Source: Nakamurella panacisegetis
GTDB taxonomy: Bacteria; Actinomycetota; Actinomycetes; Mycobacteriales; Nakamurellaceae
DNA: 64,000 nt
Direction of reading: 5' to 3'
NCBI RefSeq assembly: GCF_900104535.1
Contig: NZ_LT629710.1
Span: 3,259,501-3,323,500, forward strand
The translations under genes were made by a program, and so were the position numbers. The notes under the pieces are model-generated. The model saw only the letters and a list, made by a program, of their open reading frames with translations. It had not been told where the DNA came from and did not search any database. Below, piece by piece: positions 45,378 to 56,091 of the stretch. Numbering within the stretch: the stretch's first letter is position 1; each line of letters opens with the position of its first letter.

Positions 45378-45863
45378 ATGACCATCACGACTTCAATGGC
45401 GACCGCGGGGCCCCGTGACGTGCGCATTCCTGCCGGGCCGGCCCCCCGTACGGCGGCCGGCCAGCGAGCCGTATCGCGGCGACGGGCGCGCACGGTCGGG
45501 GTGCGGCGTCCGCCGTCGGGACTGCTGCCCTCCAGTCACCGCACCTCTGCCGTGGTCACGGCCGATCGCGGCGACCAGGTGGTAGAGCGCGAGTTCGCGA
45601 TGGGCCGCTGGGCCCGCTTGACCACCACTGTGTCGCTGGCGGCGGCGGCCGTCATCGTCGCGGTGGCCATGCTGTCCTCGGCTCAGGCGGCGGCGGTCGT
45701 CGACGTCACCGTGCATCCGGGCGACACGTTGTGGTCGATTGCGCAGCAGGCGGATCCCGACGCCGATCCGAGCTCGGTCATCGACCAGATCCGCCGGCTG
45801 AACGGGCTCGACGGTGATGTGGTGGCCGCGGGCGCGGTGCTCAAGGTGCCAACGGCCGGATAG
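45378..45863 (+). CDS. LysM-domain membrane protein (ChiZ/Rv2719c-like)
   Basis: A 161-residue protein: a cytoplasmic region of about 80 residues rich in Arg and Ala, one membrane segment (about 81-103, TVSLAAAAVIVAVAMLSSAQ) and a LysM domain (VTVHPGDTLWSIAQQADPDA, LKVPTAG). LysM binds peptidoglycan. In M. tuberculosis the gene between lexA and nrdR is chiZ, a damage-induced cell-wall hydrolase that halts division; position, layout and SOS box all agree. The start is uncertain: ATG 45324 would add 18 residues but lies 4 bases after the SOS box. No catalytic motif was seen outside LysM. Confidence 0.85.
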   Translation: MTITTSMATAGPRDVRIPAGPAPRTAAGQRAVSRRRARTVGVRRPPSGLLPSSHRTSAVVTADRGDQVVEREFAMGRWARLTTTVSLAAAAVIVAVAMLSSAQAAAVVDVTVHPGDTLWSIAQQADPDADPSSVIDQIRRLNGLDGDVVAAGAVLKVPTAG

Positions 45864-45939
45864 TCCGAAGCGAGAACTTCCCCGCGACACGCCGCTCAGG
45901 CTTGCGTCGCGGTGGTGGCTGGATCTACGGTCAACCCCA

Positions 45940-45948
45940 ACATCTAGT
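45940..45948. promoter_or_regulatory. Possible NrdR box
   Basis: ACATCTAGT matches the core of NrdR boxes seen before mycobacterial nrd genes. NrdR normally binds two boxes about 31 bases apart; a convincing second one was not found. Confidence 0.4.
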
Positions 45949-45965
45949 AGTTACACGGATGTAAG

Positions 45966-45974
45966 CTGTCCACA
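45966..45974 (+). promoter_or_regulatory. DnaA box (one mismatch)
   Basis: CTGTCCACA differs from the actinobacterial box TTGTCCACA at the first base. Confidence 0.5.
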
Positions 45975-45998
45975 GGTTGGGTTACCTTCCAGGCACTG

Positions 45999-46007
45999 TT
46001 ATCCACA
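45999..46007 (+). promoter_or_regulatory. DnaA box
   Basis: TTATCCACA is the classical high-affinity DnaA box. A weaker copy TTGTGCACA follows at 46043-46051. Confidence 0.65.
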
Positions 46008-46116
46008 GGAACTGGGTAGTTACCCACTGACGATCCACGGCTTTGTGCACATTCGGCGCGTGAATCGTCGGTAGAGGGGCCGGTACGGACCTCCGAGCCC
46101 GACGTCGGGTGCGGGA

Positions 46117-46125
46117 TGTGGACAA
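46117..46125 (-). promoter_or_regulatory. DnaA box (minus strand)
   Basis: TGTGGACAA is the complement of TTGTCCACA, a perfect actinobacterial DnaA box, 110 bases before the nrdR start. Confidence 0.65.
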
Positions 46126-46234
46126 CTCGCCGGAACGTTGTACCGAATGCGTTGCGGTGATCGAGCGCAGCAGTGAGTGGGAGTCGGGCCGATCCGGTGC
46201 GACCCCCGAGAGCCGAAGGGGAGGTGTGTCCGTC

Positions 46235-46747
46235 GTGCGTTGCCCGTTCTGTCGTCATCCCGATTCCAGGGTGATCGATTCGAGAGAGGTCGAGGACGGC
46301 CAGGCCATCCGTCGGCGTCGGGCCTGCCCCGAGTGCTCCCGTCGGTTCACCACGGTCGAGGAAGCCGTTCTCGCGGTCGTGAAGCGCAGCGGGGTCACGG
46401 AGCCGTTCAGCCGGGCCAAGGTGGTCGTCGGTGTTCGGCGGGCGTGCCAGGGCCGTCCGGTCGACGAGGACGCCCTCGCGCTGCTCGCGCAGCAAGTCGA
46501 GGAGACCATCCGGGCCACCGGAGCGGCCGAGGTGCCGAGCCAGGAGGTCGGGCTGGCCATTCTCGGTCCGCTCATGCAGCTCGACGAGGTCGCCTACCTC
46601 CGGTTCGCCTCCGTCTACCGTTCGTTCGAGTCGGCCGCCGACTTCGCGGCCGAGATCGACCGCCTCAGATCCGAGCGCGAGGCCAAGCCGAGCCCGGGTC
46701 GCGCCGGAACGTCACCCCCCGACAAGGTCGCCGTCTCCACCGGCTGA
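46235..46747 (+). CDS. nrdR: Transcriptional repressor NrdR
   Basis: A 170-residue zinc/ATP-cone repressor of ribonucleotide reductase genes that senses dATP against ATP. The zinc ribbon has C3, C6, C31 and C34 ([25 protein letters not shown]) and the ATP-cone begins near residue 49 ([15 protein letters not shown]). The frame is open upstream, but GTG 46235 follows GGGGAGG and gives the family start MRCPFC. It precedes nrdJ, its expected target. Confidence 0.95.
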   Translation: MRCPFCRHPDSRVIDSREVEDGQAIRRRRACPECSRRFTTVEEAVLAVVKRSGVTEPFSRAKVVVGVRRACQGRPVDEDALALLAQQVEETIRATGAAEVPSQEVGLAILGPLMQLDEVAYLRFASVYRSFESAADFAAEIDRLRSEREAKPSPGRAGTSPPDKVAVSTG

Positions 46748-46907
46748 TCTGCCTGATCCATCCCCGGTGACCGTCGACGCTCGCCACCATCGCTCCTCCT
46801 GCCATCGCATTGCCCGTTGTCGTGACCGGATCATCTGATCCTCGCTCCGCCTGTCCCCGTGACAGCGCCACCGCTCCACCAACACCCGTCAGGGAAGGAA
46901 ACGCTCC

Positions 46908-49808
<2,901 letters not shown>

Positions 49809-49832
49809 CCGTGGACTGAGCAGTCCGACATC

Positions 49833-49871
49833 CGGGACGGGCCCGACCGCATTGCGGTCGGGCCCGTCCCG
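49833..49871 (+). terminator. Hairpin terminator after nrdJ
   Basis: A perfect 18-base stem (CGGGACGGGCCCGACCGC with its complement) on a three-base ATT loop begins 24 bases after the nrdJ stop. It is followed by TTGTCTT rather than a clean U-tract. Confidence 0.85.
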
Positions 49872-49906
49872 TTGTCTTCGGTGGCTACGGCCCCGGGCCG
49901 AACGGA

Positions 49907-49966
49907 GCCGAACCGGGTCGGGCCGAACCGGGTCGGGCCGAACCGGGTCGGGCCGAACCGGGCCGG
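49907..49966. repeat. 15-bp tandem repeat downstream of nrdJ
   Basis: Four consecutive units of GCCGAACCGGGTCGG, the last with one change. They follow the nrdJ terminator by about 35 bases. The next 100 bases contain looser repeats of CCGACGAACC and ACCGCCGA. Confidence 0.9.
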
Positions 49967-50210
49967 GCTGGACCAGGCCTGCGGTGCGCCACGCCTTGCC
50001 GAGGTGCCCACGTATCAGGCCGCCGATCTGCCGACGAACCGACCGCCGATTCGCTGACGAACCAACCGCCGATCGGCCGACGGACCGCCGACAGACCGCC
50101 GGCGGCCCCGGCCCCGTGTCGATGAGCATCACCGAGTGGCCACGGGAAGTCGGTGCCGATTGATAGGTTCCGATCATCGTTCCCGCGTCAGCGGGCGGAG
50201 GGAGAACGTC
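49967..50210. other. Non-coding stretch before the second VWA gene
   Basis: Low-complexity, repeat-like sequence (variants of CCGCCGAT and GACGAACC) followed by the promoter and the ribosome-binding site GGAGGGAG of the next gene. No conserved frame is seen. Confidence 0.4.
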
Positions 50211-52037
50211 GTGGCTGGTCGGAGTAAGGCGCCGTACATTGCGGCGGCTGTGGCGGGGGTACTGCTGATCGTCGGGATCAAGATCTTTACCGGGACGACC
50301 TCCAGCAGCGGGACGGCCGCGTCGACCACCGGGGCCGCGAGCACCACCGCACCGGTGGTCCGGGAGGGATGCACCACGGTGAACGTCAGCGCGTCGAGCG
50401 AGAAGGCGGCGCTGATGGCCACGATCGCTAAGAGCTATGCCGCGTCCGGCCGAACCGTCGCCGGCGCCTGCTACGACATCGTGGTCACCTCTCTCGCCTC
50501 CGGGACCGGAGAGGCGAACCTGGCCGCTGGATGGAACGAATCGGTCGACGGCCCGGCCCCGGACGTCTGGACTCCGGCCGCGTCGAGCTGGGTGACCCTG
50601 CTGCGCAGCGACCTGGTCGCCAAGGACAAGACGAACATCTTGCCCGACCAGTCGAAATCGATCGTGTCGACGCCACTGGTACTGGCCATGCCGCAGCCGA
50701 TGGCGCAGGCCCTCGGATGGCCGAAGGCCCGGATCGGCTGGTCCGACATCCTGGGGCTGGTGCAGGCGAAGGGTGGCTGGGCGTCCAAGGGCCACAAGGA
50801 GTGGGGCGCCTTCACGCTCGGCAAGACCAATCCGACCATCTCCACGTCCGGCCTCAACGCCACCGTCGGCGCGCTGGTGGCCGCCACCGGTAAGTCGTCC
50901 GATCTGACCCAGGCCGACCTGAAGAACCCGAAGGTCCGCAGCTACGTCCAGGCCGTCGAACATTCGGTCGTCCACTACGGCGACACCACCCTGACCTACC
51001 TGTCCAACCTGCAGCGAGCCGACGACTCGGGAGGGGCGCTGAACTATCTGTCGGCGGTCGCGGTCGAGGAGAAGTCCGTGCTCGACTACAACGCCGGGAA
51101 TCCGAGCGGCGACCCGGCCACCCTGGGTCGGCACGCGCCGCCCAAGGTGCCGCTGGTCGCGGTCTACCCGAAGGAAGGCACGCTATACAGCGACAGCCCG
51201 TATGTGGTGTTGAAGGCCTCCTGGTCGACCCCGGCCAAACAGGCCGGCGCCAACGACTTCCTGGCCTACCTGCTTGCCCCGGAGCAGCAGAAGGTGTTCA
51301 CCGACGCGAATTTCCGCACCTTCGACCACCAGGCCGGCGCCCCGATCAAGGCCAGTTCGTCGGTGATCGCGGACGGGGTCAAGGTGACGCTGAATCCGCC
51401 GGGATCAGCAGTGCTGGCCGGTGTTCGCTCCCTGTGGTCGGACCTGCGGAAGCGGGCCAGAGTCCTGCTGCTGCTGGATGTGTCCGGCTCGATGGGTGAC
51501 GACGCCGGCTCCAGCGGGCTGAGCAAGCTCGACCTCGCCAAACGGGCCGCGGCCTCGGCGCTCGGCCAGTTGTCGGACACCGACGAGGTCGGGTTGTGGA
51601 CCTTCACCACCGGCCTGAGCACCCCGTCGAAGATCTACAGCGAGGATGTGCCGATCGCGCCCCTGGCCAAGGATCGGACCCAGCTGACCACCACCCTGAG
51701 CGGGCTGATCCCGAAGAACGGCACGCCGCTGTACGCGGCGACGCGTCAGGCCAGCCAGTACATGAACTCTTCGGTCGACCCGGACCTGATCAACGCGGTG
51801 GTGGTGCTGACCGACGGCAAGAACGAGTACACCGACGACGATCTTGATTCGTTGGTGAGCGACCTCTCGTCCAGTGCGGCGGAGAACGGAGTCCGGGTCT
51901 TCTCGATCGCCTACGGCGCCGACGCCGATCTGGACACCTTGCAGAAGATCTCCGGTGCCTCCCGTGCCGCCGCCTACGATGCCAGGAAGCCCGAGAGCAT
52001 CACGAAGGTCTTCGGTGACGTCCTGTCCAACTTCTGA
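50211..52037 (+). CDS. Membrane-anchored substrate-binding / VWA domain protein
   Basis: A 608-residue protein. A membrane segment (about 8-26, YIAAAVAGVLLIVGIKIF) and a Ser/Thr spacer precede an extracellular-binding-protein-like domain (about 48-400, VNVSASSEKAALMATIAKSY, GEANLAAGWN, PLVLAMPQPMAQALGWP). A VWA domain (about 417-608) has an intact metal site DVSGS at 423-427, the threonine in KNGTPLYAAT and VVLTDGKNEYTDD. It shares layout with the gene at 18755-20638 but lacks the long linker. GTG 50211 after GGAGGGAG is the chosen start. A small membrane-protein gene follows after 63 bases, same direction. Confidence 0.88.
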   Translation: MAGRSKAPYIAAAVAGVLLIVGIKIFTGTTSSSGTAASTTGAASTTAPVVREGCTTVNVSASSEKAALMATIAKSYAASGRTVAGACYDIVVTSLASGTGEANLAAGWNESVDGPAPDVWTPAASSWVTLLRSDLVAKDKTNILPDQSKSIVSTPLVLAMPQPMAQALGWPKARIGWSDILGLVQAKGGWASKGHKEWGAFTLGKTNPTISTSGLNATVGALVAATGKSSDLTQADLKNPKVRSYVQAVEHSVVHYGDTTLTYLSNLQRADDSGGALNYLSAVAVEEKSVLDYNAGNPSGDPATLGRHAPPKVPLVAVYPKEGTLYSDSPYVVLKASWSTPAKQAGANDFLAYLLAPEQQKVFTDANFRTFDHQAGAPIKASSSVIADGVKVTLNPPGSAVLAGVRSLWSDLRKRARVLLLLDVSGSMGDDAGSSGLSKLDLAKRAAASALGQLSDTDEVGLWTFTTGLSTPSKIYSEDVPIAPLAKDRTQLTTTLSGLIPKNGTPLYAATRQASQYMNSSVDPDLINAVVVLTDGKNEYTDDDLDSLVSDLSSSAAENGVRVFSIAYGADADLDTLQKISGASRAAAYDARKPESITKVFGDVLSNF

Positions 52038-52100
52038 CCGACCGGCCACCGTTTCGATTGACCCGACCACCCTTCGTTCGAGCGACCCAGGAGGCCGCGC

Positions 52101-52784
52101 ATGGCCGAGTCCCGGATGCGCCGCGCTGCCCAGGCGATGCGTGACCCGTGGAGCTTGTTGGCGACGGCGGTCGGAGTCGGCGCGGCCTGGGCTCTGGCCT
52201 TTCCGGTCGTGGGGATCGGGGCGGTCGGCGTCGGCATGCTCGGGGTGGCGGCCGTGGTCGGCGCCGGCGGTGCGGGTCGCGACGACCAGCCGGATCCCAA
52301 GGACGGCACCGATCAGCGCCGAATGGTGGCCACCCTGGATTCCTACCGCGCCGACCTGGTCCGGTTCCGTGACGGCCAGGTGCCGCCGCTGCTGGTCGAC
52401 CGGGCAGCCGAGGCGGTCCAGGCCGCCGACGCAGCCCGGGCCGTGGCGCTGGGAGTCGCCGCCTCGCTCGATCGGCTGGATTCGGCCCTGCTGAGTTCAC
52501 GTCAGGTCGCCACCACGATGTCGACGGCGGCCCGCGTGGCTGGCCCAGTCGGTCGGATGACGGCCCGCCGCACCGAGATGCTGGGCAAACTGGGGGCCGC
52601 CGTCGACGGGGTGGGAGAGCTGTACGCGAAGTTGCTGGAGCTCTCGACCGCTCCCGAAGTCACGGGCGGCCTGGAGTTGAGCACCGGGATGGATCCGGTG
52701 GCGGACGTCAGCGAGGCCCTCGATTCGATCCGCGGGGCCTTCGCCGAACTCGACGCGGTTGCGAAATCCACCACGGACGGCTGA
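52101..52784 (+). CDS. Small membrane protein paired with the VWA gene
   Basis: A 227-residue protein. Two closely spaced hydrophobic segments (about 18-55, SLLATAVGVGAAWALAF and VVGIGAVGVGMLGVAAVVGA) follow a basic N-terminus; the rest is helical (TLDSYRADLVRFRDG, DAARAVALGVAASLDRL, LGKLGAAVDGVGELYAKLLE). The family was not recognised. Its order of parts (basic start, two membrane segments, LDSY segment, soluble helices) is like the PspM-like protein at 21831-22673, without clear identity overall. Likely co-transcribed with the VWA gene. Confidence 0.8.
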   Translation: MAESRMRRAAQAMRDPWSLLATAVGVGAAWALAFPVVGIGAVGVGMLGVAAVVGAGGAGRDDQPDPKDGTDQRRMVATLDSYRADLVRFRDGQVPPLLVDRAAEAVQAADAARAVALGVAASLDRLDSALLSSRQVATTMSTAARVAGPVGRMTARRTEMLGKLGAAVDGVGELYAKLLELSTAPEVTGGLELSTGMDPVADVSEALDSIRGAFAELDAVAKSTTDG

Positions 52785-52843
52785 TCAGCCCGCGGCCGTG
52801 GCACTGTGGTGCACAGGAACCCGACATCGAAAGGGCGTACGTC

Positions 52844-52936
52844 GTGAAGGCAGTCATGAGGTTGGTCGACCGCATCGTGTCCGCGTTGGCCCGGCGCAAG
52901 GTCAAGCGCGACGAGGGTGGCCCGCCCCGCCGCTGA
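52844..52936 (+). CDS. Possible small basic peptide gene
   Basis: A frame of 30 residues starting at GTG 52844, with AAAGGGC upstream. The peptide is amphipathic and basic (MRLVDRIVSALARRKVKRDE then GGPPRR). It fills the gap between two real genes, but no family was recognised and the frame could be chance. Confidence 0.3.
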   Translation: MKAVMRLVDRIVSALARRKVKRDEGGPPRR

Positions 52937-52996
52937 CCCCGGACCGGCCGGGAGCGCCCCGGGTCGGCACCGGAGGGGGACGTAGGCTCGTCGGTC

Positions 52997-54685
52997 ATGA
53001 CCGACAACACAGCCGAAGCCACCGATCCAGCCGATTCGACCCAGATCGATCAGATCTCGGACCAGTTCGTGCGCGATCTGGTCGCGATCAGCCCGATGAC
53101 GGCGACCCAGCTGGGCGTCTCCGACTTCGACGATCAGCTCGACGACTTCTCGCCGGCCGGTCTCGCCCGGGTTCAGGAACTGGTGGTCCGGACCTTGGCC
53201 GCGCTGGCTGACACCGAATCGACCGGCCCCTCCGACGACGTGGCCCGCAGCGTCATCGTGGAACGGCTGGAGGTCGAGCGCGATCGGTACGAATCCGGTT
53301 GGGGCCACGCCGCTCTGAACGTCATCGCCTCACCGGTGCAGCACACCCGGATGATCTTCGACATGACGCCGTCGGAGACGCCGGAGCAGCTCGCGGTCTT
53401 CGCCCGACGGATGCGGGCCGTGCCGGCGGCCCTGGACGGCTACCGGGAGAGCCTGCGGCTGGGGGCCTCCCGGGGGCAGGTGGCTGCCGTCCGGCAGGTC
53501 CGCAAGTGTGCCGGGCAGTGCGACGCGTTCTCGTCGTTCTTCGGCTCGACGGTCTCCCGGTTCGTGGCGGACGGCCCGCTGCGGGACGAGCTCGCGGAGG
53601 CCGCGGCGATCGCGGACCGGGCGTACGCCGATCTCGCGACCTTCCTGCGCGACGAGCTGGCTGCGGCGGCCCCCGTCGAGGACGCCGTCGGTCGAGAACG
53701 CTATGTCCTGGCCTCCCGCGAGTTCCTCGGCGCCACCGTCGATCTGGAGCAGACGTATGCATGGGGCTGGGCCGAGATCGCGGCGATCGAAGCCGAGATG
53801 AAGACCCTGGCCGAGCGCATCGCGCCCGGGGAAGGCGTCAAGGGCGCGGCGGCGCGGCTGGATGCCGACCCCTCCTACACGGTCCACGGCCAGGACAAGC
53901 TGAAGGCCTGGATGCAGGCGTTGTCCGACCGCGCGGTCGACGAGCTCGGCCGCACCCACTTCGACATCCCCGAGCCGTTGCGTTCCCTGGAGTGCCTCAT
54001 CGCGCCGCCCGGCAGCGGGGTGGGCGCCTACTACACGCCGCCGAGCGACGACTTCAGTCGCCCCGGACGGATGTGGTGGTCGGTGGAGGCGGATCGGATC
54101 GACTTCAGCACCTGGCGGGAGACCACGGTCGTCTATCACGAAGGGGTGCCCGGACATCACCTTCAGATCGGTACCTCGGTCTATCGGTCCGATCGGCTCA
54201 ACGACTTCCAACGGGTGCTGGCCGGAACGTCGGGCCACGCCGAAGGGTGGGCCCTGTACGCCGAGCGGCTGGTCCGGGAGGTCGGCTACCTGCGCAACGA
54301 CGGCGATCTGCTCGGCATGCTCGACTCGCAGATGTTCCGCGCCGCACGGGTGGTGCTCGACATCGGGATGCACCTGCAGCTGCCGATCCCGGAGGGCGCC
54401 GGATTCCACGACGGTGCGACCTGGACCCCGGAGCTCGGCCTGGAGTTCCTGCTGAGTCACACGTTGATGGATGCCACTCAGTGCCGGGACGAGATCGACC
54501 GCTACCTGGGCTGGCCCGGCCAGGCCCCGGCGTACAAGGTGGGGGAGCGGGTCTGGATCGCCGGGCGGGACGCCGCCCGGGCCCGACACGGAAAGTCCTT
54601 CGACGAGAAGGCTTTCCACACGTCGGCCCTCAACCTGGGTGGGATGGGTCTGGAGCCACTGGAGGCGGAGCTCGCGAAGCTCTGA
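52997..54685 (+). CDS. DUF885 family protein (metallopeptidase-like)
   Basis: A 562-residue protein of the DUF885 family, helical zinc-peptidase-like proteins related to M3/M32 oligopeptidases. The metal site is HEGVPGHH at 381-388 (VVYHEGVPGHHLQIGTSVY) with a likely third ligand glutamate in AEGWALYAERLVRE. No signal peptide is seen, so it is probably cytoplasmic. It ends convergently with the acetyltransferase gene (18-base gap). A peptide-processing role is inferred only from the family. Confidence 0.9.
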   Translation: MTDNTAEATDPADSTQIDQISDQFVRDLVAISPMTATQLGVSDFDDQLDDFSPAGLARVQELVVRTLAALADTESTGPSDDVARSVIVERLEVERDRYESGWGHAALNVIASPVQHTRMIFDMTPSETPEQLAVFARRMRAVPAALDGYRESLRLGASRGQVAAVRQVRKCAGQCDAFSSFFGSTVSRFVADGPLRDELAEAAAIADRAYADLATFLRDELAAAAPVEDAVGRERYVLASREFLGATVDLEQTYAWGWAEIAAIEAEMKTLAERIAPGEGVKGAAARLDADPSYTVHGQDKLKAWMQALSDRAVDELGRTHFDIPEPLRSLECLIAPPGSGVGAYYTPPSDDFSRPGRMWWSVEADRIDFSTWRETTVVYHEGVPGHHLQIGTSVYRSDRLNDFQRVLAGTSGHAEGWALYAERLVREVGYLRNDGDLLGMLDSQMFRAARVVLDIGMHLQLPIPEGAGFHDGATWTPELGLEFLLSHTLMDATQCRDEIDRYLGWPGQAPAYKVGERVWIAGRDAARARHGKSFDEKAFHTSALNLGGMGLEPLEAELAKL

Positions 54686-54703
54686 CCGGTGTCGTGCGCC
54701 GGG

Positions 54704-55294
54704 TCAGGCACTCGTGCCGGCCGCGTCCAGCGGGAGCGTTCGGCCCAGCACCCCGAACGGGCGGGGATCGCCGGTGAACCGGTAGTTCCGCAACACGTCG
54801 ACGAATCCCATCCGGCGGTAGAGCCGCCACGCCCGGTTGGTCCCTTCCGGCGTGGACAGCAGCACCGCCCGTTCGGGCCGGTCGGTCAGCAGCCTGGTCA
54901 GCAGGGCCTGACCGAGTCCGGCACCCTGGGTGTCGGGTCGTACATGTAGCTCGGTCAGCTCGAGGTAGTCGGCCAGCCAAGGGGAGTCCGACCGGCCCAG
55001 GCCGCGTTGTACCTCGGCGTACCACCACTGCCCGGGCTGTCCGGTGTAGGCGTAGGCCAGCCCACGGATGTGGTCGTCCTGGTCGACGGCGACGGTGCAG
55101 GCGAAGCCGGGGCGACGGCTGTGCTCCTGCCACAGGGCGGCCCGCGCGCCGACGATGCCGTCGGGGTACTGCATGGCCGCGACGTAGACCCCGACCAGCT
55201 CCGGGAGCCGCTCGGTGAATGCGGGCGCGTCCAGATTCCGCAGGGTCAACGGGCCGGGGGAGACCGTGTCCGGCCGGGAGGCGTGCGAGGTCAT
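54704..55294 (-). CDS. GNAT family N-acetyltransferase
   Basis: A 196-residue acetyl-CoA-dependent acyltransferase. The CoA-binding loop is VRPDTQGAGLGQALLTRLL (the R/Q-x2-G-x-G/A motif) at about residues 117-135, with LTELHVRPDTQ as beta-4 and AWRLYRRMGF near the end. The substrate cannot be predicted. Convergent with the DUF885 gene. Confidence 0.9.
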   Translation of the reverse strand: MTSHASRPDTVSPGPLTLRNLDAPAFTERLPELVGVYVAAMQYPDGIVGARAALWQEHSRRPGFACTVAVDQDDHIRGLAYAYTGQPGQWWYAEVQRGLGRSDSPWLADYLELTELHVRPDTQGAGLGQALLTRLLTDRPERAVLLSTPEGTNRAWRLYRRMGFVDVLRNYRFTGDPRPFGVLGRTLPLDAAGTSA

Positions 55295-55581
55295 CCTCGA
55301 CGGCGCCGGTGAGTCGCGTCAGTCATCCCGCTATCCCACCACGACGGACGGTGGAGGGACCGATGGCGGGGCGAATCCGCGCCCGGAGCGGAGCCATCGG
55401 GCCGTCCCCGGCAGGCCGGTCGGCGATGGGTGCGTGCACTCTGGCGGGTTGTCGGTGGTCGGGGATATACTCGAACAGTCGTTCGATCGCGATGTTCGGC
55501 CGGGAGGAACGCCTCGGCCGGAGCGATCGGGGCCGACATCGAAACGGATTCTCGATGCGTAACCAGCGAAGGTGAGTGGAC
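55295..55581. promoter_or_regulatory. Divergent control region with SOS box
   Basis: The 287-base gap between the acetyltransferase gene (minus) and the HEPN gene (plus) contains the perfect SOS box described separately and a TATACT -10-like hexamer at 55466-55471 overlapping its first base. Confidence 0.5.
55471..55486. promoter_or_regulatory. Perfect LexA (SOS) box before the HEPN gene
   Basis: TCGAACAGTCGTTCGA fits TCGAAC-N4-GTTCGA with no mismatch, the best SOS box in the window. It overlaps a TATACT -10 element and is 96 bases before the HEPN gene. Confidence 0.9.
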
Positions 55582-56076
55582 ATGTCAGTCAGCATCAGTA
55601 CCCGGCCGATCGCCGGCCATCCCGCGGCCGTCAGCGGAAGGCGGGTGTCGCGCGGTGCCGGTCGATCCGGCGTCGCCCGCGACGGCCAGGGTTCGCTGCC
55701 CCTGCCGGTTCCGCCTCGCCCGGTGTCGCAGGCCGCGCGTGATCTGCTGGCCGACGCCGGTCGCGGCCTCGGCCGAGCGATTCGTGCCGACCAACCGACC
55801 GATCGCTACGCTGCGGCGCATCTGGCCGCCTTGCGCGGAGCCGCGGCGGTGCTCGCGACGAAGGCGCGGCCCGGGCGATCCCGTCAGGCCAGCGCGTGGG
55901 ATCTGCTGGCCAAGGTCGCACCGGAGTTCTCCGAGTGGTCGGCCTTCTTCGCGGCCGGTTCGGCGAAGCGGCAGGCGGCCGAGGCGGGCATCGCACGCTT
56001 CATCAGCCCGCGCGAGGCGGACGACATGGTGCGCCAGTGTGCGGTGTTCCTCGATCTGGTCGAGGCTGCGTTGTGA
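55582..56076 (+). CDS. SAV_6107-type HEPN domain protein
   Basis: A 164-residue protein. The first 55 residues are Arg/Gly/Pro-rich and probably disordered; the rest is a helical HEPN-like domain (AARDLLADAGRGLGRAIRAD, YAAAHLAALRGAAAVLATK, SAWDLLAKVAPEFSEWSAFF). HEPN proteins are often RNases with an R-x4-6-H site; RYAAAH is an R-x4-H string, but it is near the N-terminal helix and may not be catalytic. ATG 55582 after GAAGGTGAG is chosen over a GTG six bases upstream. A perfect SOS box precedes it. It is convergent with the ParA gene. Confidence 0.75.
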   Translation: MSVSISTRPIAGHPAAVSGRRVSRGAGRSGVARDGQGSLPLPVPPRPVSQAARDLLADAGRGLGRAIRADQPTDRYAAAHLAALRGAAAVLATKARPGRSRQASAWDLLAKVAPEFSEWSAFFAAGSAKRQAAEAGIARFISPREADDMVRQCAVFLDLVEAAL

Positions 56077-56091
56077 GCGGATCCGGACGGG

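Larger units (their letters stand above)
45864..46234. promoter_or_regulatory. nrdR upstream region with DnaA boxes
   Basis: This 371-base gap has no gene, but DnaA boxes at 45966-45974, 45999-46007 and 46117-46125, a possible NrdR box at 45940-45948, and a TTACA-N4-TGTAA dyad at 45951-45964. It is A/T-rich for this genome. Confidence 0.6.

Noticed and set aside
46748-46907. Cobalamin riboswitch before the B12-dependent nrdJ
   Set aside because: The gap is 160 bases and lacks a recognisable B12 box; control seems to act at nrdR or DnaA level instead.
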